Positions 17,324-27,549 of a stretch of 64,000 nucleotides of DNA are shown here, one piece after another. This DNA comes from JAGDZR01 sp049115695 (GTDB taxonomy: Bacteria > Bacteroidota > Bacteroidia > Cytophagales > Cyclobacteriaceae), in contig JAGDZR010000012.1 of assembly GCA_049115695.1 (NCBI GenBank), positions 310,001 through 374,000 on the forward strand, written 5' to 3'. The translations under genes and the position numbers were made by a program. Position 1 is the first letter of the stretch. Each line of letters starts with the position of its first letter. Below the pieces are notes generated by a model. The model was not told the DNA's origin. It ran no database searches and was given only the letters and a program-made list of their open reading frames with translations.

Positions 17324-20323
17324 TTAGTGATTATGATCACCACCAATTAATTTCCTTAACCAATCGAAATAGAGCGCAATGATGAGAAAGATAGACATAC
17401 ACCAGATCATTATAACGTTGAACACCAGCGTGTCTACATTCATCCCAAATATGTGCTTGGTAGGCGCATAGAACTGTGCCCTGAAGTCCAAAGGATGATC
17501 AGGGAATTCATGATCCAAAAAGATTGGGTAAATCTTTTGAATGAGCTCATTGTCGTTTTCAAGTATTCTGTGTTCCGTTGTGGTGTTTTTAACAACAACA
17601 GTGATGGCATCATTTTCGTGAGCTCCACGCATTTTGGCAATTACCTTATTGCTTCCATACTCTTCCATCATGGCATTCATCACAGCTTCCTTTTGAGTGT
17701 GGGCTTTCTTCGATTTGAGGTTGTAATAGGCCTTTAGTTTTTGAATAAACTCCTTGGTTTTATCGGCCAGCTCATTGTCAAAATCATTTACATTTAGTTT
17801 ATCAACCTCTGCAAACTTATCTTGGCCAATTATTGCCAGGATTTTATTTAATTCGTTTGAGAGCGTTTTGAGGTTGTATGCCGCGAGATTTCTTGATTCC
17901 TCATCTCCGTTGTTCAGATAAATTCGTGCATGTTCAATTTCGGATTCAAGACGAGGTAACAGATAAACGGTTTTAAACTCTGCTTGAGCTATTTGCTTTT
18001 CAAACGGATACAAATCGCGCTGGTAATCATTGGTTTTGAATTGTGTAACAGCCAAGGCTTCATATGCCCATCTTGAGGCCATCACCTCTCCAATTAGAGG
18101 TACTTTATCTTCAGCTGTGATTTTAGGGTTTAGCTTATCAAAATTGACCACCACTCCACTTAGTAGCAGTTGGGGTATAATTAGCAACGGAATCAATACA
18201 TATACCGTCACCGCAGATTTGAAGGCGCTCGAGACATTTAGCCCCAACATATTTGCAAAGGATGAAATGCTAAATAAAATGATCCATTGAGACATTGTCA
18301 TTCCTTGGATTTCCAGAATCATACTGCCTATGACTACAAACGTTAATGTCTGGATGGCTGATATAAACAGCATGATGATAACCTTGGACCCCAGGTATGA
18401 CATTCTACTGAGATTCAGAAAAGCCTCGCGCTTCAGGATTCTTCGGTCTCTGATGATTTCTTCTGCGCTTACAGTAAGTCCCATGAAAAGTGAGACAATG
18501 ACACTCATGAAAAAGAACACTGGGATGTTTTGATTTTTCTTGAATACATACTCCGTTGTGTCTTCCGGGATGTATTTAATGATTAGCGCTAAGATGATAG
18601 CCAATACCGGGGCTTCAAGTAAATTGACAAGGAGATATTGCTTGTTGCTTAATTTGGACTTAAGGTCCCTGTGACTAAATATCGCGAACTGCTTAATTTT
18701 GTTTGGAATTTTTAACGTTTGTGGGGGTATATCCGTGCTTTCCTCAATAGGTTCAGCCTTATGACGTTTCTCAAACTCCTCTGACCATTGTTCCGGACTG
18801 GTTTTGCGCTGCTTGGTAAGTTGCCCATATTCATTAACTAGCTTGGATTCAATGATGTTAAAGATTTGTTCGGGGTTTGCATTGGTCTTGCTGTCAATCA
18901 TATTGACAATCCGCTTGAAGTAGGAAATACCTTCAACTGGATTGCCATAATAAATTTGATAACCGCCAACATCAAGTAATATGAGCTTGTCAAACATTTT
19001 GAAAATGTCCTCAGATGGTTGATGTATCACTACAAAGACCATTTTGCCTTTCAATGAGAGCTCCTTAAGTAGCTCCATGATATTCTCAGAATCTCTTGAT
19101 GAAAGACCGCTCGTTGGCTCATCCACGAACATCACAGATGGTTCCCTAAGTAACTCCAGCCCAATGTTCAGTCGCTTACGCTGGCCACCACTGATTGACT
19201 TATCGAGAGGACTACCTACCTTTAGATTTTTAGCCGCAGCAAGGCCTAAGGAATCAATCGTCTCATTGACCAAGTCATCCAACTCTTCATCAGTTTTATC
19301 TTTAAAGCAAAGTTTGGCCGAGAAATACATGTTTTCATAAACAGTCAACTCTTCTATCAATAGGTCATCCTGAGGGATATACCCAATTACGCCTTCTACA
19401 TTCTTTTTTTGGTTGTGAATGTCAACTCCGTTGATTTTAACGACTCCTTCACTCGGTTGCTCATTTCCATTCAATACATTCAGCAATGTTGACTTACCAG
19501 CACCGCTTCCACCCATCAAGGCTATGAGTTTTCCTCCTTCTTCATGGATGTTGATATTACGAAGACCTATGTTGCCATTTTTAAACTTAAAATGAACATG
19601 ATCTGCAACAAAGGATAGGGAAATGGCATTTTCTGCACCTCTAAATTTACTGACAACATCTGTGTAAAAAACGGGTTCGTGCAACTCACTTTTGATGACG
19701 CTACCCAGGGGAAATACGTAGACCTGGTTAGTACGCATTGGGCTACCATTAATAAATAGGCTTTGTTCCCCTACATATTTGGCAAAGTATACTTCAATTT
19801 CAGGAATGCGGAGGATAAATAAGAACCCTTCCATACCCTGGACCATCAGTTGCTTACATTTGTCTGAAATGTTAGTCTGGCCGTCATCGACAATCAAAAT
19901 ATTACCAGAAATGATTTTGTTACGTTCCTGATAGATGACGAAGGCTTTGATCAAATCAGCAATTTTGCTGTTAATGTTTAATTTTTTGGAGATCAGGTAG
20001 AGTAGCTCAGTTTCACGGTTCGAAACTGTTCCATCCGCAGCGATAAGCTCAACCAATTTGAGTATGACAACTATTTTTTGCTGACTGGTTTGAGAATTAT
20101 TGATTTGCTGGCAAATGTCTTCAATTTGCTTTTCCTGATCCTTAAGTGCATCTTCCTTGACGATCAACTCTTCAAATAACCTGTAATAACGGTTTGCATC
20201 GTCTTTTGCGAAATTTTCCATTAAGAAATTCAGAATTGACGCCTTTTCATCAAGGGTCACTTCATCTTCCTTGGCAACAATTACCAACAAATGAATGATG
20301 GCTTTGAGAATTTCTTCGCTCAT
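17324..20323 (-). CDS. ABCG-type ABC transporter with TerB-like and FHA-like N-terminal domains
   Basis: 999 residues, a single-chain half transporter. Residues 1-130 resemble a TerB-like alpha-helical domain (LLVIVAKEDEVTLDEKASIL; VELIAADGTVSNRETELL). About 150-220 looks FHA-like. The ATPase (about 235-450) has Walker A GGSGAGKST, signature SGGQRKR, Walker B VMFVDEPTSG and the switch His in VVIHQPS. A long ABC-2 membrane domain with about six helices follows, interrupted by a soluble coiled segment (about 770-920). NBD-before-membrane order is the ABCG/WHITE order. In bacteria FHA-ABCG fusions are known and the substrate is usually unknown. A short intergenic distance links it to the YdcF gene. 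Confidence 0.88.
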   Translation of the reverse strand: MSEEILKAIIHLLVIVAKEDEVTLDEKASILNFLMENFAKDDANRYYRLFEELIVKEDALKDQEKQIEDICQQINNSQTSQQKIVVILKLVELIAADGTVSNRETELLYLISKKLNINSKIADLIKAFVIYQERNKIISGNILIVDDGQTNISDKCKQLMVQGMEGFLFILRIPEIEVYFAKYVGEQSLFINGSPMRTNQVYVFPLGSVIKSELHEPVFYTDVVSKFRGAENAISLSFVADHVHFKFKNGNIGLRNINIHEEGGKLIALMGGSGAGKSTLLNVLNGNEQPSEGVVKINGVDIHNQKKNVEGVIGYIPQDDLLIEELTVYENMYFSAKLCFKDKTDEELDDLVNETIDSLGLAAAKNLKVGSPLDKSISGGQRKRLNIGLELLREPSVMFVDEPTSGLSSRDSENIMELLKELSLKGKMVFVVIHQPSEDIFKMFDKLILLDVGGYQIYYGNPVEGISYFKRIVNMIDSKTNANPEQIFNIIESKLVNEYGQLTKQRKTSPEQWSEEFEKRHKAEPIEESTDIPPQTLKIPNKIKQFAIFSHRDLKSKLSNKQYLLVNLLEAPVLAIILALIIKYIPEDTTEYVFKKNQNIPVFFFMSVIVSLFMGLTVSAEEIIRDRRILKREAFLNLSRMSYLGSKVIIMLFISAIQTLTFVVIGSMILEIQGMTMSQWIILFSISSFANMLGLNVSSAFKSAVTVYVLIPLLIIPQLLLSGVVVNFDKLNPKITAEDKVPLIGEVMASRWAYEALAVTQFKTNDYQRDLYPFEKQIAQAEFKTVYLLPRLESEIEHARIYLNNGDEESRNLAAYNLKTLSNELNKILAIIGQDKFAEVDKLNVNDFDNELADKTKEFIQKLKAYYNLKSKKAHTQKEAVMNAMMEEYGSNKVIAKMRGAHENDAITVVVKNTTTEHRILENDNELIQKIYPIFLDHEFPDHPLDFRAQFYAPTKHIFGMNVDTLVFNVIMIWCMSIFLIIALYFDWLRKLIGGDHNH

Positions 20324-20362
20324 GAAAGGGTTTGGTTAAGTAAGGAAGTAAAAATATAAAAA

Positions 20363-20386
20363 AAGCACTGTCTTGAAACAGTGCTT
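20363..20386 (-). terminator. Rho-independent terminator of the lipoprotein gene
   Basis: AAGCACTGT/ACAGTGCTT stem with a 6-base loop. The A-rich stretch at 20351-20362 becomes a T-run on the minus strand. It separates the lipoprotein gene (stop at 20410) from the ABC transporter. Confidence 0.82.
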
Positions 20387-20409
20387 ATATGGTCGGTTAG
20401 GCCTGATAA

Positions 20410-21315
20410 TTATTTCGTAATCTCATTTCGAATTCTACCAACTTCAATGTTCACGTCCAACAGCATATCAGCAGTAAGGACGAATCCTTCAGCCTTGGTA
20501 TTCAGTTTCTCTTCCATGTCAGCCAGGTCGCTATCATAGAGTCTTTTCAAAATGCTCAATTCGGTCATATAATGAGAAATCATATCATCCTGAGGGATGT
20601 CACGAAGCATTTGAATAATGTCTATCAAGGTTTGCTCCTGTTCCAGTACCAGTCTTACCAATGGTTCGAGCAACTTATCTCTTTCTTCTTCTGTAATCTG
20701 GTTGTGTGGGTATTGTTCAACCACTTTGATGGCCAGATAGAGTCCTTCGATGAAGCTTCCAGTGATCACCAAGGCTGACATTGCCAATCGCTCGCTATGT
20801 TCAAGTCGCTCTTCGACAATCCTCACAGATTCATTCAAAAGTGCATTGAGCGAATCATGGTTGTTGTGTACGGACTCGTATCGTTCCAGCATATTCAGGT
20901 CAAAGGCTGTCGATACCCCCAATGCCTCAGCAAGTTGCTTACAAGCTTCCATGTGCTCTTCGGTTTCAGCAACTTTGTCATAGGATGCTGTATACGTAAT
21001 GTCGGTAGCATAAATGCCTAGATTTAGTGCTGCAAGATCATCGTTTACCAAGTATGATTCAAGACTGGAAAGGTCGTTGATCAACTGTGGATTATATCTC
21101 GCACCAATTTCTTCTATTGTGTTCGGAATGAGCGAAGGAGGTGGTAGTTCGGAGGCAATTTTTGCAATATCGGCTATTATTTTTGCTTGTGATTTTTCAA
21201 ACAGGTCCTGTTCGGATGATTTTTTGTCCTCAGTGGTAGAAGTGCCTCCACAACCCATAAGAAACCCCAGCGCCAAAGCGAGTAATGGTATTAGGTGATA
21301 ATTTCTGATTCTCAT
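20410..21315 (-). CDS. Helical lipoprotein of unknown function
   Basis: 301 residues with a lipoprotein signal (LALALGFLMG-C, Cys 22). The mature part is almost entirely alpha-helical and acidic, with conserved-looking stretches LGIYATDITYTASYDK (about 98-113) and LVITGSFIEGLYLAIKVVEQYP (split around 183-204). No enzymatic motif is seen. Similar helical lipoproteins occur across Cytophagales without assigned function. It is monocistronic, with its own terminator downstream. Confidence 0.78.
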   Translation of the reverse strand: MRIRNYHLIPLLALALGFLMGCGGTSTTEDKKSSEQDLFEKSQAKIIADIAKIASELPPPSLIPNTIEEIGARYNPQLINDLSSLESYLVNDDLAALNLGIYATDITYTASYDKVAETEEHMEACKQLAEALGVSTAFDLNMLERYESVHNNHDSLNALLNESVRIVEERLEHSERLAMSALVITGSFIEGLYLAIKVVEQYPHNQITEEERDKLLEPLVRLVLEQEQTLIDIIQMLRDIPQDDMISHYMTELSILKRLYDSDLADMEEKLNTKAEGFVLTADMLLDVNIEVGRIRNEITK

Positions 21316-21422
21316 GATACGGTATAGTGTTATTACAAGTCAATTTTAACATTTTTTATTGGCATTGGAATAATCCTTAGCAATAAATAGATTGATTTGC
21401 GGCTGATAGAATTTTGAAGTTT

Positions 21423-21629
21423 ATGAAGGGATTGTCATTTAGCAGTTTAAGGGTAGGAGAAAGGTACTGGGCCGTGAACTTTAGAGAAAGATTTGAATTT
21501 GAATTAATTGAAATAGTAAATCCAGGAGAATTTGTACTAAAAGATGTACATACCCTGGAATTACTAAAAATGAGTGATATCCTTCGCTTTGGAAAAGGGA
21601 AGGATTTTGAAATTCGTGAATTAAGCTAG
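21423..21629 (+). CDS. Small conserved-looking protein of unknown function
   Basis: 68 residues from the ATG at 21423 (MKGLSFSSLRVGERYWAV); a TTG three codons earlier is possible. The pattern of alternating hydrophobic and charged residues (RFEFELIEIVNPGEFVLKDV) predicts a small all-beta domain, perhaps SH3-like. The last 9 bases overlap the convergent gltD gene. A non-repetitive, protein-like composition and a separate upstream region argue for a real gene. No function can be assigned. Confidence 0.6.
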   Translation: MKGLSFSSLRVGERYWAVNFRERFEFELIEIVNPGEFVLKDVHTLELLKMSDILRFGKGKDFEIRELS

Positions 21630-23069
21630 ATAACCACTCACCTCCTTGGAAGGAAGAGTAGATGCATCCTTGCTGAGATGCTGATCCACGGCTCTCGCTG
21701 CTTCGCGCCCCTCTGAAATTGCCCAAACTACGAGTGATTGTCCTCTTCGCATATCGCCAGCGACATATACTCCGGGAGCACTAGTAGCATAGTTACTAGC
21801 TATTACATTTCCTCTTTCGTCTACCTCTATTCCCAAATCGTCCAAAAGACCTTCTTTTTGAGGATGAGCAAAACCAATTGCCAGGAATACTAAATCACAT
21901 GGATATGTTTTTTCAGTTCCCGGTATTTCTTTAAATGATCTTCCTTCCCATTCAATTTCAACAGTATTCAAACCGGTTACATTTCCGTTTCCATCTTGAT
22001 CAAAAGACTTGGTTAAAATACTCCATTGTCTTTCACACCCTTCGTCATGGGACGAGCTTGTGCGTAAGATCATGGGCCATTCTGGCCATGGGTTCAATTC
22101 TGTACGACCTGCTGGTGGTTTTGGGAGTAATTCAAACTGTAGCACTGATTTGGCGCCATGTCGGTTGGATGTTCCAATACAATCCGAACCAGTATCTCCT
22201 CCGCCGATTACTATTACGTTTTTGTCGGTTGCCAAAATGTCTTCCTCATCAAAAGGTATTTCAGAAACCCTTTTGTTCTGCTGGGTTAAGAACTCCATCG
22301 CAAAGTGTACGCCGTTAAATTCTCTTCCGGGAATGGGTAAATCCCTGGGCACAGTAGACCCACCCGCCAAAACAATGCTATCAAATTTTTCCTTAAGTTC
22401 TTTACCAGTGATGTCAACACCTACGTTGCAGTTTGTTGTGAATTTGACGCCCTCTTGTTCCATGATTTTGGTACGTCTCTCCACTACTGTTTTTTCTAAC
22501 TTGAAATCAGGTATCCCAAACCTAAGCAGCCCACCTGGTTTCGGATCTCTTTCGAAGACTTCAACTGTATAGCCAGCTTTATTGAGTTGGTCAGCAGCGG
22601 CAAGCCCAGCTGGTCCAGAGCCTATTACGGCAATACTTTTCCCATTTCTGGTTGCTGGTGGTGTGGCTACTATTTTTCCGTTTTCGTACGCCTTTTCAAC
22701 GATTGATTTCTCAATGTGCTCTATGGCAACAGGAGGTTTGTTGATCCCCAATACACATGAACCTTCACATGGAGCAGGACAAATTCTGCCTGTGAACTCA
22801 GGGAAATTGTTTGTTTCCAGTAATATCTCTAATGCATTGTCCCATTCCTGCTGATACACAGCATCATTGAAATCCGGAATACGATTTCCAAGTGGACATC
22901 CATTGTGGCAGAAAGGAACACCACAGTCCATGCATCTGCTTGCCTGCTTTGTTGTGAGTTCCTCACTATGGGGCACATAGAATTCCTTATAGTCCTTTAG
23001 TCTTTCTTCCGGTTTTTTCGTTTCCGGAAGTTGTCGATCAACGTTTAAAAATCCCTCTATACTTCCCAT
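21621..23069 (-). CDS. gltD: Glutamate synthase small subunit
   Basis: 482 residues. The N-terminal double Fe-S motif (SRCMDCGVPFC; GCPLGNRIPDF; then RICPAPCEGSC) is followed by FAD- and NADPH-binding Rossmann folds (GSGPAGLAAADQL about 150-162; VIGGGDTGSDCIG about 287-299) and the C-terminal GVYVAGDMRRGQSLVVWAI. It transfers electrons from NADPH through FAD and Fe-S centres to the large subunit, completing GS-GOGAT ammonium assimilation. Its start is one base after the gltB stop, so the two genes are an operon read gltB then gltD. Confidence 0.96.
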   Translation of the reverse strand: MGSIEGFLNVDRQLPETKKPEERLKDYKEFYVPHSEELTTKQASRCMDCGVPFCHNGCPLGNRIPDFNDAVYQQEWDNALEILLETNNFPEFTGRICPAPCEGSCVLGINKPPVAIEHIEKSIVEKAYENGKIVATPPATRNGKSIAVIGSGPAGLAAADQLNKAGYTVEVFERDPKPGGLLRFGIPDFKLEKTVVERRTKIMEQEGVKFTTNCNVGVDITGKELKEKFDSIVLAGGSTVPRDLPIPGREFNGVHFAMEFLTQQNKRVSEIPFDEEDILATDKNVIVIGGGDTGSDCIGTSNRHGAKSVLQFELLPKPPAGRTELNPWPEWPMILRTSSSHDEGCERQWSILTKSFDQDGNGNVTGLNTVEIEWEGRSFKEIPGTEKTYPCDLVFLAIGFAHPQKEGLLDDLGIEVDERGNVIASNYATSAPGVYVAGDMRRGQSLVVWAISEGREAARAVDQHLSKDASTLPSKEVSGYLA

Positions 23070-23070
23070 C

Positions 23071-26000
23071 TTAAGCTACTTTTTTACTTGATTTCTTACT
23101 TTCCAATACTCTTTTCAAATCTTTTGGCATTACTTTCTTGAATGCCTTAGATGTGCTTGCCCAGTTGTCCAAAATGCTTTTCGCTTTAGGACTTCCAGTA
23201 TAGTTTAACTGATTGTTCAGTTTGCTTTGGATTAGATCCAAATCCTCACTTGATGGAGTCTCAATGTCAATCATTTCTGGGTTGCATCGCTCCTCAAAAG
23301 TGCTTTTGTCATCATATATGTAAGCAATTCCACCGCTCATTCCTGCTCCGAAATTCGACCCAACTTCACCTAAAATAATGGTCAAGCCTCCAGTCATGTA
23401 TTCACATCCATGGTCTCCAATCCCTTCTACAACAGCTTCTGCTCCTGAATTCCTAACACAAAAACGCTCACCACCTTGCCCGTTGATATATACCTCGCCT
23501 GATGTTGCTCCATATAGCGAAACATTTCCGATAATAATATTGTCTTCAGGGACAAATGAAGAGGCCTCACTTGGCTTAATCACTATCGTTCCTCCCGACA
23601 ATCCTTTACCGATATAATCATTGGCCTCACCACTTAATTTAAAAATGATGTTTTTGGCCAGGAAGGCACCAAAGCTTTGACCAGCTGACCCATTGAAATT
23701 CACTTCTACAGGCTCACCTAACTCAATTTTATTCTTGGTTAAATGATGAGAAAGGAGTGTGCCTGTTGATCTATCAGTGTTTCTAATGGGATAGCTCAGA
23801 GATATCGGAGGGGTCGACTTGTTTAGGTCTTTGATGATCTTATTGTCGATCTGTTTTTCAATGCCGTGTATCTGTTCGATTTGTTGGTATGTTCCAACAT
23901 GGGACGGATTTGGCTCGTAATACAGGATTGGTGTAAGATCTAGACGATTAACTTTCCAATGATCTATATCGGCTCTTATCTTGAGTACGTGTGACTGACC
24001 CACCATTTCATTCACAGTTCGGAACCCAAGCTCGGCCATTACTTCTCTAAATTCTTCTGCGATCATCGTAAAGAAATTCACCACATGATCAGGATCACCG
24101 GTAAACAACTCTCTGAGTTCTTTTTTCTGAGTCGCAATACCTACCGGACAAGTATTGAGGTGGCATTTTCTCATCATTATACAACCTTCAACAATCAATG
24201 CCGCTGTACTAATCCCATATTCCTCTGCTCCAAGAAGGGTTGCTACGGCAATATCTCTACCTGTCATCAATTTGCCATCTGTTTGCAGTACGACCCGGCT
24301 TCTTAAGTTGTTTTTAACCAACGTTTGATGTGCTTCTGCCAGTCCCATTTCCCAAGGCAGTCCTGCGTGTCTGATGGAGCTTAATGGACTAGCACCTGTT
24401 CCTCCATCTGCGCCTGATATGAGTATAACATCCGACTTAGCTTTCGCTACGCCTGCTGCTATAGTGCCAACACCAGCTTCGGAAACCAGCTTGACATTGA
24501 TTCTTGCTTTAGGATTAGCATTCTTGAGATCAGAGATCAACTGTTTCAGATCCTCAATCGAATAGATGTCATGGTGTGGGGGAGGTGAAATCAAACCTAC
24601 GCCTGGTGTACTATGTCTCACCTTGGCAATCCAGTCATCCACTTTATGTCCAGGTAGCTGTCCACCTTCACCTGGCTTAGCACCTTGTGCAACTTTTATT
24701 TGTAGCTCATTCGCATTGGTCAGGTACTCAATTGTTACGCCAAAACGACCAGATGCTGCCTGTTTAATAGCTGATCTTTCCCAATCTCCATTTTCCTTCT
24801 TTTCGAATCTCGAAGGGTCTTCACCACCTTCGCCACTATTACTCTTGCCACCAATTCTATTCATGGCAATTGCCAGTGTTGAATGTGCTTCATGGGAGAT
24901 GGAACCGAATGACATGGCGCCCGTAGCAAAACGCTTTAGAATTCCGCTGATTGGTTCAACGTCTTCAATAGGTACAGGCTGTCTGGCTTTGAATTCAAAC
25001 AGGTCCCTGATATTAATGATCTCAGTTTGCTCACTATGAACAGCTTTCGAGAATTGTTTAAAAATGTCATAATCATTCAACCTGGAAGCCTTTTGCAATA
25101 ACGAGATCGTTTCAGGATTAAGTAGGTGCTTTTCACCTTTTTGCTTCCACTGGAAGATTCCTCCGGCTTCCAGAAGTTTCCTGTCTGGATTAAGATACGC
25201 TGATTTGTGTCTGGCGATAACTTCTCGTCCAAGGTCATCAAAATTCAACCCATCAAGTCGACTTACAGTTCCAGCGAAACACTTGCTGATTACCTCAGGT
25301 CCTAACCCTATACACTCGAAAATTTGAGCTGACTGGTAAGACTGAAGCGTGCTAATGCCCATTTTGGACATGATTTTCAGCAAACCTTTGCCAATACCGT
25401 ATCTGAAGTTTTCATTGTAATCTTCCAAGGGCTTGCTGTTATCAAGCTGCTCCTTTTCATAGGCGTCCTGGATAGCGTCATAGGTGAGGTAAGGATATAC
25501 ACCACTTGCGCCATAACCGATCATGGTGGCGAAATGATGGGTTTCCCAGGCATCACTTGCTTCGATGATGAGCCCGGCTTTGGTTCTTAGCTTGTTGTGG
25601 ACCAAATGGTGGTGAACAGCGCCAATAGCCAATAATGCAGGAATCGGTGCTCTTCCCTCAGTTTCCTTTCGATTGGAGATGATTAATATGGTGTGTCCTG
25701 AAGAAATAGCATCAACAGATTCATTGCAAATTCTGTTAACAGCTTCCCTTAGATCTTCACCATGCTCTACGTCAAAAGTAGCATCTACAATATGATGACT
25801 AAACCCTTCTTCCTTAAGCGCCTTGATTTGATAAAAATCTTTTCTAGATAGAACGGGTTGAGAAATGTGAACCTGTCGGGTATGATCAGCACTCTCTTCC
25901 AGGAGGTTTGGTGCGTTTCCGATTTTGGTAAACAGAGACATGACCAGGCGTTCTCTGATAGGGTCGATAGGAGGGTTACTTACCTGAGCAAAGTACTGCT

Positions 26001-27549
26001 TGAAATAATTGGATACATGCTGACTCTGCTTTGATAAAACTGCCAGCGGTGTATCAGCGCCCATCGATCCGAGCGGATCATTGGCGGTCTTGGCCAGTGG
26101 AACGATTGTCATTCTCAGCGCCTCATCCGTAATTCCATTTGCAATTTGTCTTGTGAGCAAACGCTTGGACTCCAGCACCTTTCTTTCCAACTCTGGGAAA
26201 GGCATATCCTTTAGTTTGAGACGTTTTTGCTTGATCCAATCCCCATATGGTTTGTCTTTGCAAACTTTGTTTTTGATCTCCTCGTCGAAATATAGTTTTT
26301 GCTCTTCAAGGTCAACCATGACCATTTTTCCTGGTTGTAGACGACCTTTCTTAGTGATGAGCTCTTCTTTAACTGCGACTGCACCTGCCTCTGATGCCAT
26401 GATCAATCTATTGTCCGATGTAACACAATAGCGAGCAGGTCTTAATCCATTTCTGTCAAGCGTGGCGCCAATTTGTGTGCCATTGGTAAAGAACAGTGCG
26501 GCTGGACCATCCCAGGGCTCCATCATGGAAGCATGAAACTTGTAAAAGGCCTTACGATCAGTATCCATTGTCTTGTTGTTCTGCCAAGCTTCTGGAACCA
26601 GCATCATCATAACATGAGGCATCATTCTACCCGATAGGTTAAGAAGCTCGACTAAGGCATCCAGATTTGAAGAATCTGAGTTGGCTGGATCAGTTACAGG
26701 AATGAGCCATTCTAGTTCGTCTTCGGTGAAGAACTTGGACTTCATAATGGCTTCCTTCGACTTCATTTTCGTTACGTTACCACGAATGGTATTGATTTCG
26801 CCATTATGGGCCAGGTATCTGAAAGGTTGTGCAAGTTTCCAGTTAGGAAAGGTGTTGGTTGAGAAACGAGAGTGAACAATGGCCAGGGCTGATTTGAACT
26901 CAGGATCTCTTAAATCATGGTAGTATGTCTCGACTTGATCAGTTTTTAACTGACCCTTGTAGATCATAGTTCGTGATGACAAACTAGCAAAGTAAAACTC
27001 ATTGTTGACACTTGAAATCGTTTTGTTGATGGTATGAGTAATGAAGTGCCTTAGGACAAATAGTTTTCTCTCGAGCTCATCTCCAACAATTTTATGATCC
27101 TTAGGTTGTAAGAAAATATGCTCAATATAAGGCTCAACTGATTTTGAGCCGTGTCCGGGAACCGTACCATCAACAGGAACTACCCTGTATCCGATCAACT
27201 GGAATCCCATCTTTTTGATGCAAGAGTTTAATACTTTACGACATTCATTTCTGGTGGGATAATGTTGAGGATAGAATATAGTCCCAATACCATAATGTCC
27301 TTTGTCTGGTAAATTGATTCCCAGTTCTCTTAACTCATTCTTAAAAAATGTATGAGGAATCTGAACAAGTATGCCAGCCCCATCTCCGGTATCAGGATCA
27401 GCGCCTGTTGCTCCACGATGTTCCATGTTCTTCAACATAGTAAGGGCATCCTTCACAGTTTTATGTGATTTTCGTCCGTTGATATTGACGATACACCCTA
27501 CACCACAGGAGTCCCGCTCGTGTTCTGCTACATATAATCCTTTACTCAT
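23071..27549 (-). CDS. gltB: Glutamate synthase large subunit
   Basis: 1492 residues. The N-terminal type II glutamine amidotransferase has its nucleophile Cys15 (RDSCGVGCIV) after a short 14-residue propeptide. A central domain and the FMN-binding barrel (about 850-1200, GGEDPSRF, GADGGTGASPLSS) follow, with the 3Fe-4S cysteines in CIMMRKCHLNTCPVG, then the C-terminal glutamate-synthase beta-helix (GLSGGTIVI, GERFCVRNSGA). It channels ammonia from glutamine to 2-oxoglutarate to make two glutamates. The ATG at 27549 is preferred; a TTG two codons upstream is also in frame. The long AT-rich leader upstream may carry nitrogen regulation, but no clear site is seen. Confidence 0.97.
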   Translation of the reverse strand: MSKGLYVAEHERDSCGVGCIVNINGRKSHKTVKDALTMLKNMEHRGATGADPDTGDGAGILVQIPHTFFKNELRELGINLPDKGHYGIGTIFYPQHYPTRNECRKVLNSCIKKMGFQLIGYRVVPVDGTVPGHGSKSVEPYIEHIFLQPKDHKIVGDELERKLFVLRHFITHTINKTISSVNNEFYFASLSSRTMIYKGQLKTDQVETYYHDLRDPEFKSALAIVHSRFSTNTFPNWKLAQPFRYLAHNGEINTIRGNVTKMKSKEAIMKSKFFTEDELEWLIPVTDPANSDSSNLDALVELLNLSGRMMPHVMMMLVPEAWQNNKTMDTDRKAFYKFHASMMEPWDGPAALFFTNGTQIGATLDRNGLRPARYCVTSDNRLIMASEAGAVAVKEELITKKGRLQPGKMVMVDLEEQKLYFDEEIKNKVCKDKPYGDWIKQKRLKLKDMPFPELERKVLESKRLLTRQIANGITDEALRMTIVPLAKTANDPLGSMGADTPLAVLSKQSQHVSNYFKQYFAQVSNPPIDPIRERLVMSLFTKIGNAPNLLEESADHTRQVHISQPVLSRKDFYQIKALKEEGFSHHIVDATFDVEHGEDLREAVNRICNESVDAISSGHTILIISNRKETEGRAPIPALLAIGAVHHHLVHNKLRTKAGLIIEASDAWETHHFATMIGYGASGVYPYLTYDAIQDAYEKEQLDNSKPLEDYNENFRYGIGKGLLKIMSKMGISTLQSYQSAQIFECIGLGPEVISKCFAGTVSRLDGLNFDDLGREVIARHKSAYLNPDRKLLEAGGIFQWKQKGEKHLLNPETISLLQKASRLNDYDIFKQFSKAVHSEQTEIINIRDLFEFKARQPVPIEDVEPISGILKRFATGAMSFGSISHEAHSTLAIAMNRIGGKSNSGEGGEDPSRFEKKENGDWERSAIKQAASGRFGVTIEYLTNANELQIKVAQGAKPGEGGQLPGHKVDDWIAKVRHSTPGVGLISPPPHHDIYSIEDLKQLISDLKNANPKARINVKLVSEAGVGTIAAGVAKAKSDVILISGADGGTGASPLSSIRHAGLPWEMGLAEAHQTLVKNNLRSRVVLQTDGKLMTGRDIAVATLLGAEEYGISTAALIVEGCIMMRKCHLNTCPVGIATQKKELRELFTGDPDHVVNFFTMIAEEFREVMAELGFRTVNEMVGQSHVLKIRADIDHWKVNRLDLTPILYYEPNPSHVGTYQQIEQIHGIEKQIDNKIIKDLNKSTPPISLSYPIRNTDRSTGTLLSHHLTKNKIELGEPVEVNFNGSAGQSFGAFLAKNIIFKLSGEANDYIGKGLSGGTIVIKPSEASSFVPEDNIIIGNVSLYGATSGEVYINGQGGERFCVRNSGAEAVVEGIGDHGCEYMTGGLTIILGEVGSNFGAGMSGGIAYIYDDKSTFEERCNPEMIDIETPSSEDLDLIQSKLNNQLNYTGSPKAKSILDNWASTSKAFKKVMPKDLKRVLESKKSSKKVA

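Noticed and set aside
24566..25039. Long open frame antisense to gltB (and other antisense frames within gltB and gltD)
   Set aside because: Codon-biased shadow of the conserved coding strand; low-complexity composition, no promoter and no protein-like motifs.
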